Positions 38,901 to 48,101 are shown, counted from the stretch's first letter. The stretch is 64,000 bases of DNA from Cupriavidus oxalaticus (GCF_004768545.1 NZ_CP038639.1:338636-402635), one strand, 5' to 3'. Notes: generated by a model from the letters alone, not told the origin. Translations and numbers: made by a program.

Positions 38901-41900
38901 GCGGATCGCAAGCTCGGCCAGCACGTCCACCTGCAGCGACAGCGAGAACGACGCGCGGATCGTTATCTTGCACAGCCAGGCATCAATCTCCAGCCAGGCA
39001 GAGACGGAGAACTGGACACGTATCTGCAGCGAGAACAGTGAGTAATACAGCGAATCGGAGGCGCGGCGCGCGTCCAGGTAACCGATGATGCGTGCGGTGA
39101 TGGCGGCGTACACGGACGCCGAGACGGCGATGCCCACGACACCCGCATCGAGGGCGCCCGACATCGCGAAAGTGAGCTGCCCCTCAAGGTTGAGACCGAC
39201 GAGAAGGCTATCCTCGTGAATGCGGAAGATCGCGCCGCCAGCAACCGTGAGGTTGGCGCCGGCGATGTTCTTGGTCCATCGAATACGGTTGGGCCAGCCG
39301 AGCTCCATGTGCAGCAAGCCGGGCCGAATGTACAGCGTGGCCTCGTACTCGATCTCCTTCAACGCATTCTTGAACGCATCGGGTAGTGCGAGGCGCGGGC
39401 CAATTTCCGCGCCCTTGGTACTCTTCAGGCGCGCAAGGAATTCGCTTCGCGAACCCACCAGCACGATGTAGCCGGTCATTGCCTGCTTGCCCACGAGCTG
39501 ATTTCCGCCGATATTTCGATTCGAGTCCCAATCGTGGTAGTTCCACCCCAGCCATGCCTGAGCGGTCATGACGAACGTCGTGTTACGCATCGCCATGAGC
39601 GCGTTCAGCAGCAGGACGTTTGGCAACTCCTTTTCCTCGTCGGGCTTCCAGACAACCGTCTCGGTCGGCGCCGACGCGCTGCTCATTGAAATCATCGCGC
39701 GCGCCACGAGTGTGAGCCCGTCGGTATTGTCGAGCGCCCAGGCCTCCAGCCTCGCCGGCTCGACTGCCTCGGATGCAATGGCGTCGAGCTTCGCGAGGAT
39801 CGGCGGCAACGAAGTGGCCTGGTCGATCTCCTTGATGGCGACGTAGGTGAAGTGGTAGCCAAGGCCAAGGCCGATCTCACGCAGGTAGAGGGGGACAGGC
39901 CCGAGCTGAAAATAGTAGCTTAAACGCTGCACTTCGATGTACACAAACCAGGCGCGCTTGGGCGCGGCCCAACTGCTGTCGAACACCTCGACGAATCCGA
40001 AAGACGCTGCCATCGGCGGAAAGCCCTGGATCGCGATGCGGCCCTGCCCCATAAACCCATTGGCTTTGAGCGAATCGTCCGGCCGGCGGGACTCGAGGAC
40101 ATTCAGCGGCATCCGGCCATCGACGGCGACCGCCTTTCCCTCGATCTCAAACGCGCTGCCGAGGCGGATCGCTACGCCCAGTCCCTCACACCGGATCCGC
40201 GGCAGGAATCCGGCTGCTGGCGGCGCGATGTAGAGTTTGTGGAAATCGCACTCGACGCGCACCACGTCACCCACATCCGCGAACTCACACTGGCCCCCGA
40301 TGACGAGGGCCGGCGTCGGGTCGCCGAAAATCTTGCAGTTTGGCTCGAAGCCGATGCTGCGCACCTCGAATTTGAACAGGTCGAACAGGTTTGCGCGCGC
40401 CGGATTGTCGAGCGCGACCACGAAGGAGAGGTTCAGTTTTCGCAATTCGCGTTCGATGATTTCCGATGGGCCGCACACCGGGCAGTCGGTAAAGCTCAGC
40501 TCCACGCCGGCGAGCTTCTTGAACATGCCGTTGGCAAGCTCCGACACCTCCGGCCTGAACTCTGCGCAGCCGCTGACAAACGCGCAGAAATGAAGCCCGC
40601 CGGCGTCATCTTCGAACACGCGAACGCCCAGCCCGTCGAGCGTGAAAACGAAGTGTGTCTGCTCGCATCGGAACGGCTTGCCCTTGTTGACAAGGTCGAG
40701 ACTGCCATCGATCAACGCGAACCTTTTGCCGCGCATCCCAAAACTCAAATGCAGCTGCGAATCGACATCGCCAAGCAGCGCTGGCGGAAGCTTGCCCGTG
40801 GCCGTGAGCGCAAACGCCGCCACGCGGCTGTCGCGCACACTCAGGCGTGCGGACTTGAACGTGAAGTCCGTGCCCAGGCCGTTCAGCGGAATTGTCGCAT
40901 CAGCTTCGAGCGCCGCGTCGAGATCGAGCCCGCCTCCATGCATCACGAAGTTGCTGACCTTCAAGACAAGTGACTTGCCGGCGGGGCTCAGCTCCCCGAA
41001 CTGCAATCTCAGTTCGACACCCTCCTTGACGTACAGCCGCGAATCCGTTCCGCCGAGGTCGAGCACCAGCTGGTCGGCCGTCACGCGCTTGCCGCTCGCT
41101 TTGTCATAGAAGTTGCCGCTCATCCCGAGCAGGCTGAACTTGCCCTCATCGACCGTGATGGCAATCGCGCCGGTGCTGACGCGCGCGGTCAGGGTTCGGG
41201 TTTCCACCTCCAGCCCGACTGAGGCCTCGATCACGCTGCCCACTGTATTGATTTCGACATCGAGAGCGGTTCGAACCATGCCTCCGTCCTTCCTAGGCGG
41301 GTAAATCTTGTCGATCCTGATATACTGCTTCAGCGTGTCCAACACGCCCCCAGCCTGGCTTGGATCATCCTTTGGCGCACTGAGGAAGGGCAGCAACTTG
41401 CCGACTGCATCGGGGTTGAGTGTGAACCTCTCTTCGAAGCTGTCGTCCAACTCAATAAGCTCGAAGCTCCGGAAGCCGACCGACGGGTTACCATTTGCCG
41501 GGGGCAATGCCGGCTGCAAGCCGTGCAGGAAGGTGGCCCGGTTGCCGCGGATACCGAAAGGCACGACGCTAACACGCCCCGCCGCGGACGCCTTGTGGGC
41601 AATGTCCACTGCGATCAGGTGGGGTGTCTTGCCCGGCTGGGGCGCCAGCTCACCTGTAGGTCTTTCGGATGAGGCTGTGCCGAGCCAGAGGTCGGTCGCA
41701 ATGGAGGCCACAGGATGCTGACCGCTTGTATCCACGCTCGCAATGGCGAATGCATCCCTGCGGCCCTCACGCAAATCGAGCAGCACGGCAAGGTCGACAT
41801 CGGCGGGAACCTTGACTTGGAATCCCATGCGTTCCCAGTCGAGCGATCCATCCTGCATGGAACGGTGCACGCTGAAAAGAACCTGCTGCAAGTTGCCAGT

Positions 41901-43262
41901 CTTGCGGTCAAGCACCAGGGTCACATCTAGGCCACTGAGCGCATCTGCCAGCTTGGCCGCAAGCGCCTCCAGCGCGCGTAGCGCGAACTGTGCGAGCCCT
42001 GAAAGCGCGCGACCGGCCACAGCGAGTACCTCGGCCAGCAACGCTGCAAAGTTTCTGAGGGTCGGCAGGAGATTCGGTGTGGGTATGCCGGGTACCCCGA
42101 GGCGAATCGAAAAACCGTCGGGAAGATCGCTGACAAGCGTTTCAAGCGGGAAGTTCGTGTCGACGAGCCAGACCTTCCGCGACACGTTATTCCCGTGGGA
42201 ATCAGCGACGCTACCAACAAGCTTCTCGCCTTCGAACGGAAGCGTGGCGGCAACGGTCACGCTCTTCGTCTTATCGGTAACCGAGCGCACGGCAAGCCGG
42301 ATCTCCAGCCAGCCGAAGACCATCGCGTCTCCATTCTGCTTTACGAGGAGGTGCAGTTGTCCCTGTTGAACATCAAGCTCAAGCGGGTCGAGGGCACCGG
42401 GGAGTCGGATGCTGAACGGGATGCAGGCGAGCTTCGGCAATGCGGCAACATACTCGAACTCGAGTGCACCACCTTTCTGACTGACTTCAATGTTCCCCCA
42501 GACGGCCTTGTTTCCGGCAAAAGCCAGCTCGATGCCTTCGATGGTAAGCACGAACTCGAGCTTGTTGCCGGCGGATACGCTGCCGTTAAACGTCGCCGCC
42601 TTGTGCGTGATGGTCACCAGCATGAAGGGCAACGCTGGAAGGCGCACCTCCGGCCAGGTTAGACTGGTGGAACCAAGCTTCGCCCAATCGAAGTCGGGCA
42701 GCGGAATCGCCGGAAGTCGGAATGGAAACTCCGGGATCAGCAGCGTGAATTGCGGGACGAGACCATCGACGACGAACTCGAGCGAGAGTGTCGTCGAAAT
42801 GACCGCGCCGGATATCTTTACCTCACAATTCGCCAGCAGTTTCAGGTTTGCCTGAAGCGCCGCCTCCTCGGTCACGTACTCGCGCACGTTGAGCATGAAC
42901 AACGCGGACACGTCCGAGGCCCCCGATGGGAGCAATTCCACGCCGTTGAGCATGACCCCGCGACCGACGGAGGTCGGGAGCTTCACTTCGATGCGGGAAA
43001 GCCGATCCACAAGCGCATGCCACCGGTCTTCGAAGGCGGTCCCGTCGGCGATCAGACGCGCACGTATCTCGGCGAAGGTGAGCAGTCTCGTGCCACCTTG
43101 CGCGAGGAGTTCCTGCGGAATCGCGATCGGCGACTCAATCGCAAGCGCCAGCCTAGAATTGGGCCCCGACCTGATGTGGATCACCTTGGCGATTGCGGAA
43201 TCATCGAGGTGCACCGCGAATGGCACCTTGCCGCTTGCAGCGACTAGAACGAGCTCGGGCAC
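32937..43262 (-). CDS. Giant protein 1, about 3441 aa, unknown function
   Basis: The likely start is GTG 43262 (MPELVLVAASGKVPFAVHLD), with AAGGAG seven bases upstream; a GTG at 43286 is also in frame. The N-terminal 1500 residues are beta-rich with repeated amphipathic strands (LDVTLVLDRKTGNLQQVLFS and LSLQVDVLAELAIRGDGSLG). A segment near residue 1150 (PVPLYLREIGLGLGYHFTYV) recalls DUF6603-type proteins, but I am unsure. The middle (about 1700-2100) has fibronectin-III-like patterns (YSITPVCVSNTRGRMYSNFV). The C-terminal third is mixed alpha/beta. There is no signal peptide, ATPase, nuclease or peptidase motif. This and the neighbouring gene form a 17-kb operon. Confidence 0.85.
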   Translation of the reverse strand: MPELVLVAASGKVPFAVHLDDSAIAKVIHIRSGPNSRLALAIESPIAIPQELLAQGGTRLLTFAEIRARLIADGTAFEDRWHALVDRLSRIEVKLPTSVGRGVMLNGVELLPSGASDVSALFMLNVREYVTEEAALQANLKLLANCEVKISGAVISTTLSLEFVVDGLVPQFTLLIPEFPFRLPAIPLPDFDWAKLGSTSLTWPEVRLPALPFMLVTITHKAATFNGSVSAGNKLEFVLTIEGIELAFAGNKAVWGNIEVSQKGGALEFEYVAALPKLACIPFSIRLPGALDPLELDVQQGQLHLLVKQNGDAMVFGWLEIRLAVRSVTDKTKSVTVAATLPFEGEKLVGSVADSHGNNVSRKVWLVDTNFPLETLVSDLPDGFSIRLGVPGIPTPNLLPTLRNFAALLAEVLAVAGRALSGLAQFALRALEALAAKLADALSGLDVTLVLDRKTGNLQQVLFSVHRSMQDGSLDWERMGFQVKVPADVDLAVLLDLREGRRDAFAIASVDTSGQHPVASIATDLWLGTASSERPTGELAPQPGKTPHLIAVDIAHKASAAGRVSVVPFGIRGNRATFLHGLQPALPPANGNPSVGFRSFELIELDDSFEERFTLNPDAVGKLLPFLSAPKDDPSQAGGVLDTLKQYIRIDKIYPPRKDGGMVRTALDVEINTVGSVIEASVGLEVETRTLTARVSTGAIAITVDEGKFSLLGMSGNFYDKASGKRVTADQLVLDLGGTDSRLYVKEGVELRLQFGELSPAGKSLVLKVSNFVMHGGGLDLDAALEADATIPLNGLGTDFTFKSARLSVRDSRVAAFALTATGKLPPALLGDVDSQLHLSFGMRGKRFALIDGSLDLVNKGKPFRCEQTHFVFTLDGLGVRVFEDDAGGLHFCAFVSGCAEFRPEVSELANGMFKKLAGVELSFTDCPVCGPSEIIERELRKLNLSFVVALDNPARANLFDLFKFEVRSIGFEPNCKIFGDPTPALVIGGQCEFADVGDVVRVECDFHKLYIAPPAAGFLPRIRCEGLGVAIRLGSAFEIEGKAVAVDGRMPLNVLESRRPDDSLKANGFMGQGRIAIQGFPPMAASFGFVEVFDSSWAAPKRAWFVYIEVQRLSYYFQLGPVPLYLREIGLGLGYHFTYVAIKEIDQATSLPPILAKLDAIASEAVEPARLEAWALDNTDGLTLVARAMISMSSASAPTETVVWKPDEEKELPNVLLLNALMAMRNTTFVMTAQAWLGWNYHDWDSNRNIGGNQLVGKQAMTGYIVLVGSRSEFLARLKSTKGAEIGPRLALPDAFKNALKEIEYEATLYIRPGLLHMELGWPNRIRWTKNIAGANLTVAGGAIFRIHEDSLLVGLNLEGQLTFAMSGALDAGVVGIAVSASVYAAITARIIGYLDARRASDSLYYSLFSLQIRVQFSVSAWLEIDAWLCKITIRASFSLSLQVDVLAELAIRGDGSLGTRVRATIAVSVFGRSLGLSIGLASNTGLVDAAAARVAQFMQVGLEQPVPSVSPTLARQDQALEKVQQTGAVRRDAQAIAGSANSHPDQLAPVPQEEALPKAFVRPGESKCNPIGPTDFHIVATYPRVPPADRVDLDPSEWVYLTFLPLDARTDKRASFYAAPPIPNITFPLGVIPAPDHCVDLSGLPISGDTDIYRWSNGNWVPVAAADVAHIETTVRWNAALTYEESTKDKGAIGPMPDTGKANLGDLFFAAFRTSAQRPQQSAPYYEPATRLEAVLISDSTRSGDMVDAHVEQQRRYANAIHIDPADRRCHEARDFLLHKFVSDLFSYAADGATPQQAHALDLGLTFLVRRKVLNGASEDAPVAFVKKRVADEQLANHWLPSMGCKVFNPPSKTFEKASPTFSLPQSDCSGGKVRLDWELQWKHGDNVEHYLQYSEIRRSIELPSRTIESDPICVKRADADSAAGPNNVSDTKRRIVRGEWQFTDEFEDLTPAQRKELREAGTAALVRYSITPVCVSNTRGRMYSNFVLPFGGWPELEALREARAFFTIDPSKEPEKRLQVVLELSVKNQTIPAGGERAWRLLLRPQEIIPSGQYGSDAETQRSLGGWLGSSSVTQPGDVEICIRATTQPDQDDVLRLKLENAAADAVRKVLADTSNPRAWRILAQQVVCEKDQCKDLGRVLVESACVEVELNVELRTTPGSTQRFIGLRPGAFEYIRQAEGDEATVLEPVAAQSLEPVDAGRAILVVPDVKGAVCVPHPDFGAATQLMWNVTPPGLDTVGLARYRMLAGFDILRLDLDGAEAPNAAESATAWTSARRVASVRLLERDKIPLIPGEVGEVANWKAVYPSRAARQRARGAWYSPAESYIEWPPMQPRFEVIPEPSRELLAALLRKGVPDVIKLRIDRQRSHESSPEPQWSFALRKAGPANTAKRDAINTAWELRNEDELHFVGSVDDAAQSLRSALRRLQAYPVDKDKAPFDKDCVGLQSLQLRAWQLNLNCMFRPDSNAEPISLLREQVALDYDRALHPLLESVITRMRRSPDGRPLEADRRPPPSLKAKSMDEFMAATNDTQDPYGWLMLDRLGLGVTLRLFDPFDDSYLGFEALQEQLKKAVAELQSEQMHTEALRFLTVELLLQPGGLVQTVPFDAPADPDGTLGPPEDGWLRDHALSMIRISVRPRIVKYYSYRVERLPASATEDALKGGGGFDAMLAGDTNVSSIAKPADLMAMLAAADAGGSACGHVVFIRYRNPIGTLGDQDLLPGLGGDLPDAYGRFPPVKWAVDEAELTQLQISRFCRLLNNVLGLDPDNEDSEKKTLGTYWLKYNQRFFEHASGAPLDGTVTCAYAATEANEPVMVAQDRYGRARIVIPEADGYAHQFAYAVTPQWRYASVLEAAGHCVVAQRGADTANDVLPFVVASVERTAPVLPPALIALGRLQDVVWWRTPNGLVATQPHESPGPGATRLGIDPGLSSVLLLPHHPERRIARANAPAQRNLAHAGELFTQLGTPADPAWCQAFLRALPRVPTFDDVARVPPDVAAIAAIDSLASPLLAFERARVRLVSYLPHWYRTFAAVAAGAGTEVSVPAVAALPNPAARLVLIDRATGTRSLIGGHSWTGETEVDGTGVRAMDVEVADGATAHAVFGRRIDLLQYRDTTDPVTESLWRDDVARVPDPGVIYQLDLVAPPRPAQGEPRAAVDPLARVVRAAPDAQQPYKVMPISRDWQVTATPEKSGRALRVMLSPLGKGLTLPGMPADAFPEIARGADGALRVPGGWSLAWLTVLLDRLPQASGEQRLAWAAQLWERLVSDGIGVAHDKTKFFEPLPAAQLYRMEVVKPRDDAEWTQLINAFDAWAKHHGNDPAPRLIATLVCDRLEPLLHKRWPYPGGALDFDVPWLPGLIDKPITPLIAMEQLSQPRYLLPDLMSPKEFHLLAVNAQAKQRATALWSAQKELAMGSGLRLHITAQRGDAVPLQLLPLKLV

Positions 43263-43708
43263 GCACCTTCTCCTTGGCAACGCCACAACTTGTGGGGCGA
43301 TTCTCTTTGCGATCCACCACTTCTTTATCGGGCCGGTCTAGACCTCGTCGAACGAGCCAGATAGCGCGTCACTCGCCGGACCTGCAGCCGCCGCGGGCTC
43401 GAAGGCGGCTGCTTTCCCAAGGAGGATGGAGCCAGGCCAAAACCCCAATACGAACGACACGGGGGCCGTCTGCTAACCTGTATATCGATGCAGGAACCCT
43501 AAGGTATACTGCGAACGGCTTGTCAGGCCCATTGCTCGCCGAATCGTCGGATCCGGCGAGCTAGTACCCACGCTTCACCGCCAAGTCCCCCGAACAATGC
43601 GAGCGACAACAATGCGGGCGCCCAGCTGCAAGCTCCCTCCTCTACCAGTAAACAGCGGCGCGCTGTCACGACGCTGGGGATTGGACGCGGGCCTAGATGA
43701 CGCATCTC
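43263..43708. other. Upstream region of the giant operon
   Basis: A 60-codon minus frame at 43523 is not convincing. The operon promoter should lie here. I see AT-richer spots (TATATCGATG near 43482 and AGTATACCTT read on the minus strand near 43510) but cannot assign -35/-10 elements. Confidence 0.4.
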
Positions 43709-43986
43709 CTAATCGCCCTTGTAGATTAACGGGACGAGAAATGTCCACCCGAGCATAACCAAGGAGGCCACCCGCGCGTCCCAGATTGACGAGTATGTGA
43801 AAATGTCACCCATCGAATAGACCCAGACGAGATACGTCCGGATGGTGGGACCGACCCCAATATCACCTGTTTCCCAGCCATGTATAGCGCCACCAACTCG
43901 CCTGGAATAAGCTTCACCAGCCTTTCGCGATAGTCCTTGGTGGGATCAGGTTGCGGATCGCTTCGCAGATTGATTCGCAGGCTCAT
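43709..43986 (-). pseudogene. Small membrane protein gene, frameshifted
   Basis: The ATG at 43986 opens MSLRINLRSDPQPDPTKDYR and continues RERLVKLIPGELVALYMAG, then leaves the proper frame. Another frame carries the credible C-terminus: IRTYLVWVYSMGDIF, then WDARVASLVMLGWTFLVPLI and YKGD before the stop. Together they would be a short inner-membrane protein with two or three helices, perhaps with one helix deleted. It precedes the giant operon in the same orientation. It is probably inactive, unless the shift is an assembly error. Confidence 0.6.
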
Positions 43987-44738
43987 GAAACCTCTCTTGT
44001 TATTCGTGCGCTACCTACGGACATCAAGCGCACGGGGCACATAGGCACTTAACGAGGCTGGTTGCCCTTACACTAAACCAAGTTCCGGTGGTGATCCGAG
44101 TGGAGTCTGCTAAGTCGAGACTGACGTCATCAAGTCACATCATGGCCCAATTGGTGGCATAACGTTGCCCCCTCAAGAGTACCCCACTGGCCAATGACCC
44201 TAATAATTTAGGACAGGTCGACACCATGTTCCCTAATCCAGAAGTATTACCCCTTGCGGGTGAATCAACCTATCTGCCTGCCCGAGATTACTTGACAACT
44301 ACAATTGGCCTCTCGACGAAGATTCGGCATTTACCTCCGTTTTGGCTCGCTCTCCCACCACGGCAAAGCATTACGGGGGACATTGGGCCACCTCCAACAG
44401 AAAAGCCCGCGCGGCGGAACCGGGCGGGCTTTCGAATCTGGTTGCGGGGAGCAGCCCCCTAAGCCCAGGCCGGGCTGGCCCGACAACCATGATTCTTTAT
44501 AACTCCGCATGAGGGTCCAAACTGTATTGAAAAATCATTATTTCTATTTTGCTTCTCGAATATTTATCATTCAATGCAGCAATGAAATGGAAAGTTATTT
44601 ATGAGAATATACCGATAACAAGCATCGCCTTTGATCGTCCAATAATATTTGGTTGTGACTTTATTGTTTGCTTTAATAAATTAAAACTTCCGCGCACCAT
44701 ATTAATGAAGTGCGACTCATATTCTTCTCGCGCGAACG
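43987..44738. other. Intergenic stretch, AT-rich on the right
   Basis: No gene is supported. A strong hairpin at 44402-44432 is listed separately. From about 44510 the base composition becomes clearly AT-richer than the surroundings. Confidence 0.45.
44402..44432 (-). terminator. Hairpin terminator AAAGCCCGC/GCGGGCTTT
   Basis: A 9-bp stem encloses a 13-base loop. On the minus strand it is followed by TTTTCTGTT, so it would end transcription from the amidase-like gene at 44739-45320. Confidence 0.65.
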
Positions 44739-45320
44739 TCATTCGATTCGGTAGATAACTAACGTTTGCCCAGTTAGATCGACCTGCTGGCCACAACGCG
44801 GGTTTGTGTGACCATACACCTTACCTCCATTAGGCCCCATGATGTCAGCCAACACCATTGCATGGTCCGTAGCAAGTCCAAACCAACTTACGACGAAGCA
44901 GAAATCTCCCTCGCGAGTTTTGGAGATATCGCCAATCTTTTTGACATTGGTATACTTGGCTGCCGCATTCTTGAATGCGGCAGCAAGCTCCGCAACACGA
45001 ATACATACTCCGTTATAACAGGTCACGCTCGGCAGATTAACGATAATGCTGCTTTTTGATAGACCGTGTGCAACAAAATGAGTGCAATCGTTATCGAATT
45101 GACCATCTGGGCAATCATTTCCGCCACCAAGGGGACAATATTCCCCATAGTATGCCTTCGCCTTTGTCCAGTCGAATGGTAGCGCCGCAACGTCCGCTCC
45201 ATTGCGAGGCACAAGCAAAAGCTCGCTGGAGAGGGATCCAAGTTGCGAGGAAAGAGTCGCAGCGAATTCGACGTCCTCGATCACTGAGACCAGGTTCGCT
45301 GATTGGCTTGCGGGCGACAT
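44739..45320 (-). CDS. Cys/His amidase-like (papain-fold) protein, 193 aa
   Basis: The ATG at 45320 follows GAGGAG. The core has FDNDCTHFVAHGLSKSS, where the Cys after DN and before TxFV is placed like the nucleophile of NlpC/P60, CHAP and Amidase_6 folds, and the later GLATDHAMVLADI supplies a candidate His. Additional Cys pairs (CPLGGGNDC and CYNGVC) could form disulfides, which suggests an exported target or function. There is no signal peptide. Peptidoglycan-amidase effectors of type VI secretion have this size and layout, but no secretion gene is adjacent. The gene is AT-richer than its neighbours, which indicates transfer. Confidence 0.65.
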   Translation of the reverse strand: MSPASQSANLVSVIEDVEFAATLSSQLGSLSSELLLVPRNGADVAALPFDWTKAKAYYGEYCPLGGGNDCPDGQFDNDCTHFVAHGLSKSSIIVNLPSVTCYNGVCIRVAELAAAFKNAAAKYTNVKKIGDISKTREGDFCFVVSWFGLATDHAMVLADIMGPNGGKVYGHTNPRCGQQVDLTGQTLVIYRIE

Positions 45321-45328
45321 AACGCTCC

Positions 45329-45616
45329 TCAAGTTGGATGAGCTATAAAAAATAGCCAACATCCGTCACGATAGAAAATCGTGAACGAAGAAAATTTAAC
45401 CACAAGGTTACGATTCGCAGGGTAGACATAGAGCAATCCTGCAATGGCCGTACCAGAAGTCTCTTCGAAATTTACGCACAACAGCAAAGAGACATTTAAC
45501 CTTCGGAAAACTGGTTGATGCGAAGTATAGGAAGCGCCGGAACTTCTGCAAGATATTTTTGGGCTACCTTGTAAGCTTACGGTTTGTGCCAAGGTGGTTG
45601 TCGCATCCGTCGCCAT
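45329..45616 (-). CDS. Possible small partner of the amidase-like gene, 95 aa
   Basis: The frame ends eight bases before the ATG of the amidase-like gene, and the intervening bases hold that gene's ribosome-binding site. The translation (MATDATTTLAQTVSLQGSPK, then VSLLLCVNFEETSGTAIAGL) has some beta character but also weak composition. If real, it could be an adaptor or partner. The IS4 fragment just upstream may have truncated it. Confidence 0.35.
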   Translation of the reverse strand: MATDATTTLAQTVSLQGSPKISCRSSGASYTSHQPVFRRLNVSLLLCVNFEETSGTAIAGLLYVYPANRNLVVKFSSFTIFYRDGCWLFFIAHPT

Positions 45617-45861
45617 GCTTATTCTCGTACTTAAGAGTCCCACCGCAGATCTGTCCCTGTTTAGGTAGGCCAGCTGCACCAAGATCCAATCCCCATTCCA
45701 GTCGAGAAGCGCTGCGAATATCAAAAGCGTGCGTCTTGGAACACCGCCGCTCGTCTTGCCAATCGGAGCCTCGGCAGAGTCGAGCGTTCGGGCCGGAAGC
45801 GGCATGGCACGATAGCCGCGATGCCGTAGCGACAGCATTCTCTTTCATCTAGCCGCCGGGG

Positions 45862-46470
45862 ATGCGTCCCAAGCCACCCAAGATAAGCCGACAAGATATA
45901 TCGCAATTTTTCTTTCACGATCTTGCCCGTCATGCCGAATATCCGGCTGCATTCACCCGTCAGCGTAAGCTCACCCTGCCAACCCTGATCACCTTTATGC
46001 TTGGCAACTTGCGCATGGGGGTCCAAGCCGAACTCGATCAATTCTTTGCCCGACTCGGCCGCCAAAATACCTTGTGCCGAGGCGTCAGTGAACAAGCGTT
46101 CGCCCAGGCGCGCAGCAAACTCAGCGGCGATGTCTTTGCTCACCTCAATGACTGGCTGCTTCAGCAAGTTTCCGAACATTTGCCGCGCTGGCATGGCTTT
46201 CGGCTGGTCGCCGCGGACGCCTCACACTTGCGCTTTGCCATCCGCGACAGCCATCTCCCTCTAGTCGCCGCCCGCGATCAACTCGCCTTCGGCCTGTACC
46301 TGCCTGAGGCCGAGATCATGCTCACCGCCTCATTGCACAGCGTGCACGAGAACGAACGCCAGATTCTGTTTGAGCATCTGGACTGCCTGCAATCCGACGA
46401 CTTGCTTCTCCTCGACCGCGGCTACCCAGCCCGCTGGCTGGTGGCCGTGCTCAACCAACGAAGCGGATAG
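45862..46470 (+). pseudogene. IS4-family transposase, N-terminal half
   Basis: The frame begins MRPKPPKISRQDISQFFFHD and contains the IS4 N-terminal domain (LTLPTLITFMLGNLRMGVQA), the first DDE motif (RLVAADASHLRF) and the YREK-upstream region (DDLLLLDRGYPARWLVAVLN). It stops at TAG 46468-46470, where about half the usual 400-450 residues would remain. The element is truncated and dead. Confidence 0.8.
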
Positions 46471-46947
46471 AAGAAGGTCGGGACGCCAGGTCCCACGCGC
46501 GCGACAACCGGCTTCACGTTGGCCCAGGCGGTTCCAGGGCAGGTGCGCAGAATTGGAGGAACTTCAAGCACAATCAAGCACAGTTACACGAATGCCGGGC
46601 CTGTAGGGTGGGCAGGCGCGCAATAACCCGCGCGCCCGCCGAGTTCGTCTCTGTCAGCTGCGTAAGCGGTATTTCGCATGATGCCTTCCTTAAAGACGAA
46701 CCGATGCGATGTAGGAATTTTAGGCTCCGCGTTATCGCGTCCCCTTTCATAGCATCTATCCGGCTGGCGCGTGGCCAGCCTTCATCCTATATGCGCGTTC
46801 CGCTGGAATTTCTCCAGGGACATGCCCCATCTCTAGGAGTCGGTTGCTTTGGCAACCCGCCAAATTCACGGGCATGTTCACCCCAGACCGCATGTGCTGC
46901 GTACTGGCCTGACGTCACGTTACCGCTTCGCTGCTGAACTGGATGAC
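46471..46947. other. Debris between IS4 and IS110 remnants
   Basis: No frame is credible. The sequence probably holds the end of the IS110 element and leftover target DNA. Confidence 0.35.
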
Positions 46948-48101
46948 CTAAGCCGGTTTCAGGTATGCTCCTTCGGGAATCACGCCGTCCTTCAGATAGC
47001 GCCACAGCGCAATCGCGAGGCGCCGTGCGACCGCGACGATCGCGATGCGCCGCGCGCGGCGATTCGGTCCCGTGCCCTGCGTGCGCTGATTGAACCACTG
47101 CGCCAGCGCGCTGTCGGGCTGGTAGCGCAGCCAGGACCACGCCATCTCGACCAGTAACGAGCGCACCCGTCGGTTGCCTTGTTTACTGATGCCCTGATCT
47201 ACCTTGCTCTCGCTGCTGTCGTAGGGCTGGGTACCAGACCAACGCATGCGCCGATTTCGCGCCGGTTGTGGAATTCTCGCCAGAATAGCTCTAGCGCGAG
47301 GCGTGACGCGCCCACTTCGCCAATCCCCTTCAGACGCGCTAGGTCATCGCTTCGCTTGCGCGCGGCTGCCGGCAGGCTCGCCTGCCGCGTCTTCTCCAGC
47401 GCCGCGAGTTGCTGCTCGGCCAGGGCCAACCGTTCGCATTCGCGCAGTAGCCGCTCACGCAGCTCAGGCGGCAGCGGCGCGCCGTCGTGGCACCTCACCT
47501 CGTTACGCGCGAGCCGGCCAGCGAACGCCTTGCGGTCGACGTCATCCCAGCAACCAAGCGTGACCAGAAGTTTGTGCATCCGGTCGCGATGCTGCAGCAC
47601 TTCCTTTTGCAGTTGCCCGCGATCGCGCGTCAGCTGGCGTGATGCTTCGTCCTGGAGCGACGGCACGTGAACTACGTGCATGCGGTCGCGCTCGCCGCGC
47701 AGCCATGCACGCAGGTTGATCACCAGTTTGATGACATCGAGCCGGTCGGCCTTCGCGCGTCGCTTGTGGCGCTCGACCGGGATGCTGGCCGGATCGACGA
47801 CGTAGCACTCGACGCCGCGCGCCTGCAGCGCACGATAGATCCAGAACGCCTCCTGGCCGGCCTCGTAGCTCACGACGATACGGACGTCCGCCGGCAACGA
47901 CCACTTCTCCTTCTGTGCTTCGATCAGGTCCAGGACCGCCTGAAGGCGCACGGCGGCTTGCGGTTGCGCGACCGTATGCACAGCCGGCTGCTCGCGCCGG
48001 CTATCGTGCAGCGCGACCTTCCACTTGCTCGCGGCCAGCTCCAGTGACACCGCCAGCACGACCTCTTCGGATTGCGTTGGATATGCCTGATCTTTGCGCA
48101 T
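46948..48101 (-). pseudogene. IS110-family transposase, frameshifted
   Basis: The ATG at 48101 follows CAGGAGAGC. The first frame holds the DEDD N-terminal domain (EEVVLAVSLELAASKWKVAL; DPASIPVERHKRRAKADRLD) and the coiled coil, and reaches GACVGLVPSP before leaving frame. The other frame continues QPYDSSESKVDQGISKQGN and holds the C-terminal domain (RRVRSLLVEMAWSWLRYQPD) to the stop at 46948. One base is missing near 47235. The catalytic Asp residues of the N-terminal half are intact, but the helix-hairpin-helix/C-terminal Ser part is out of frame. Confidence 0.85.
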
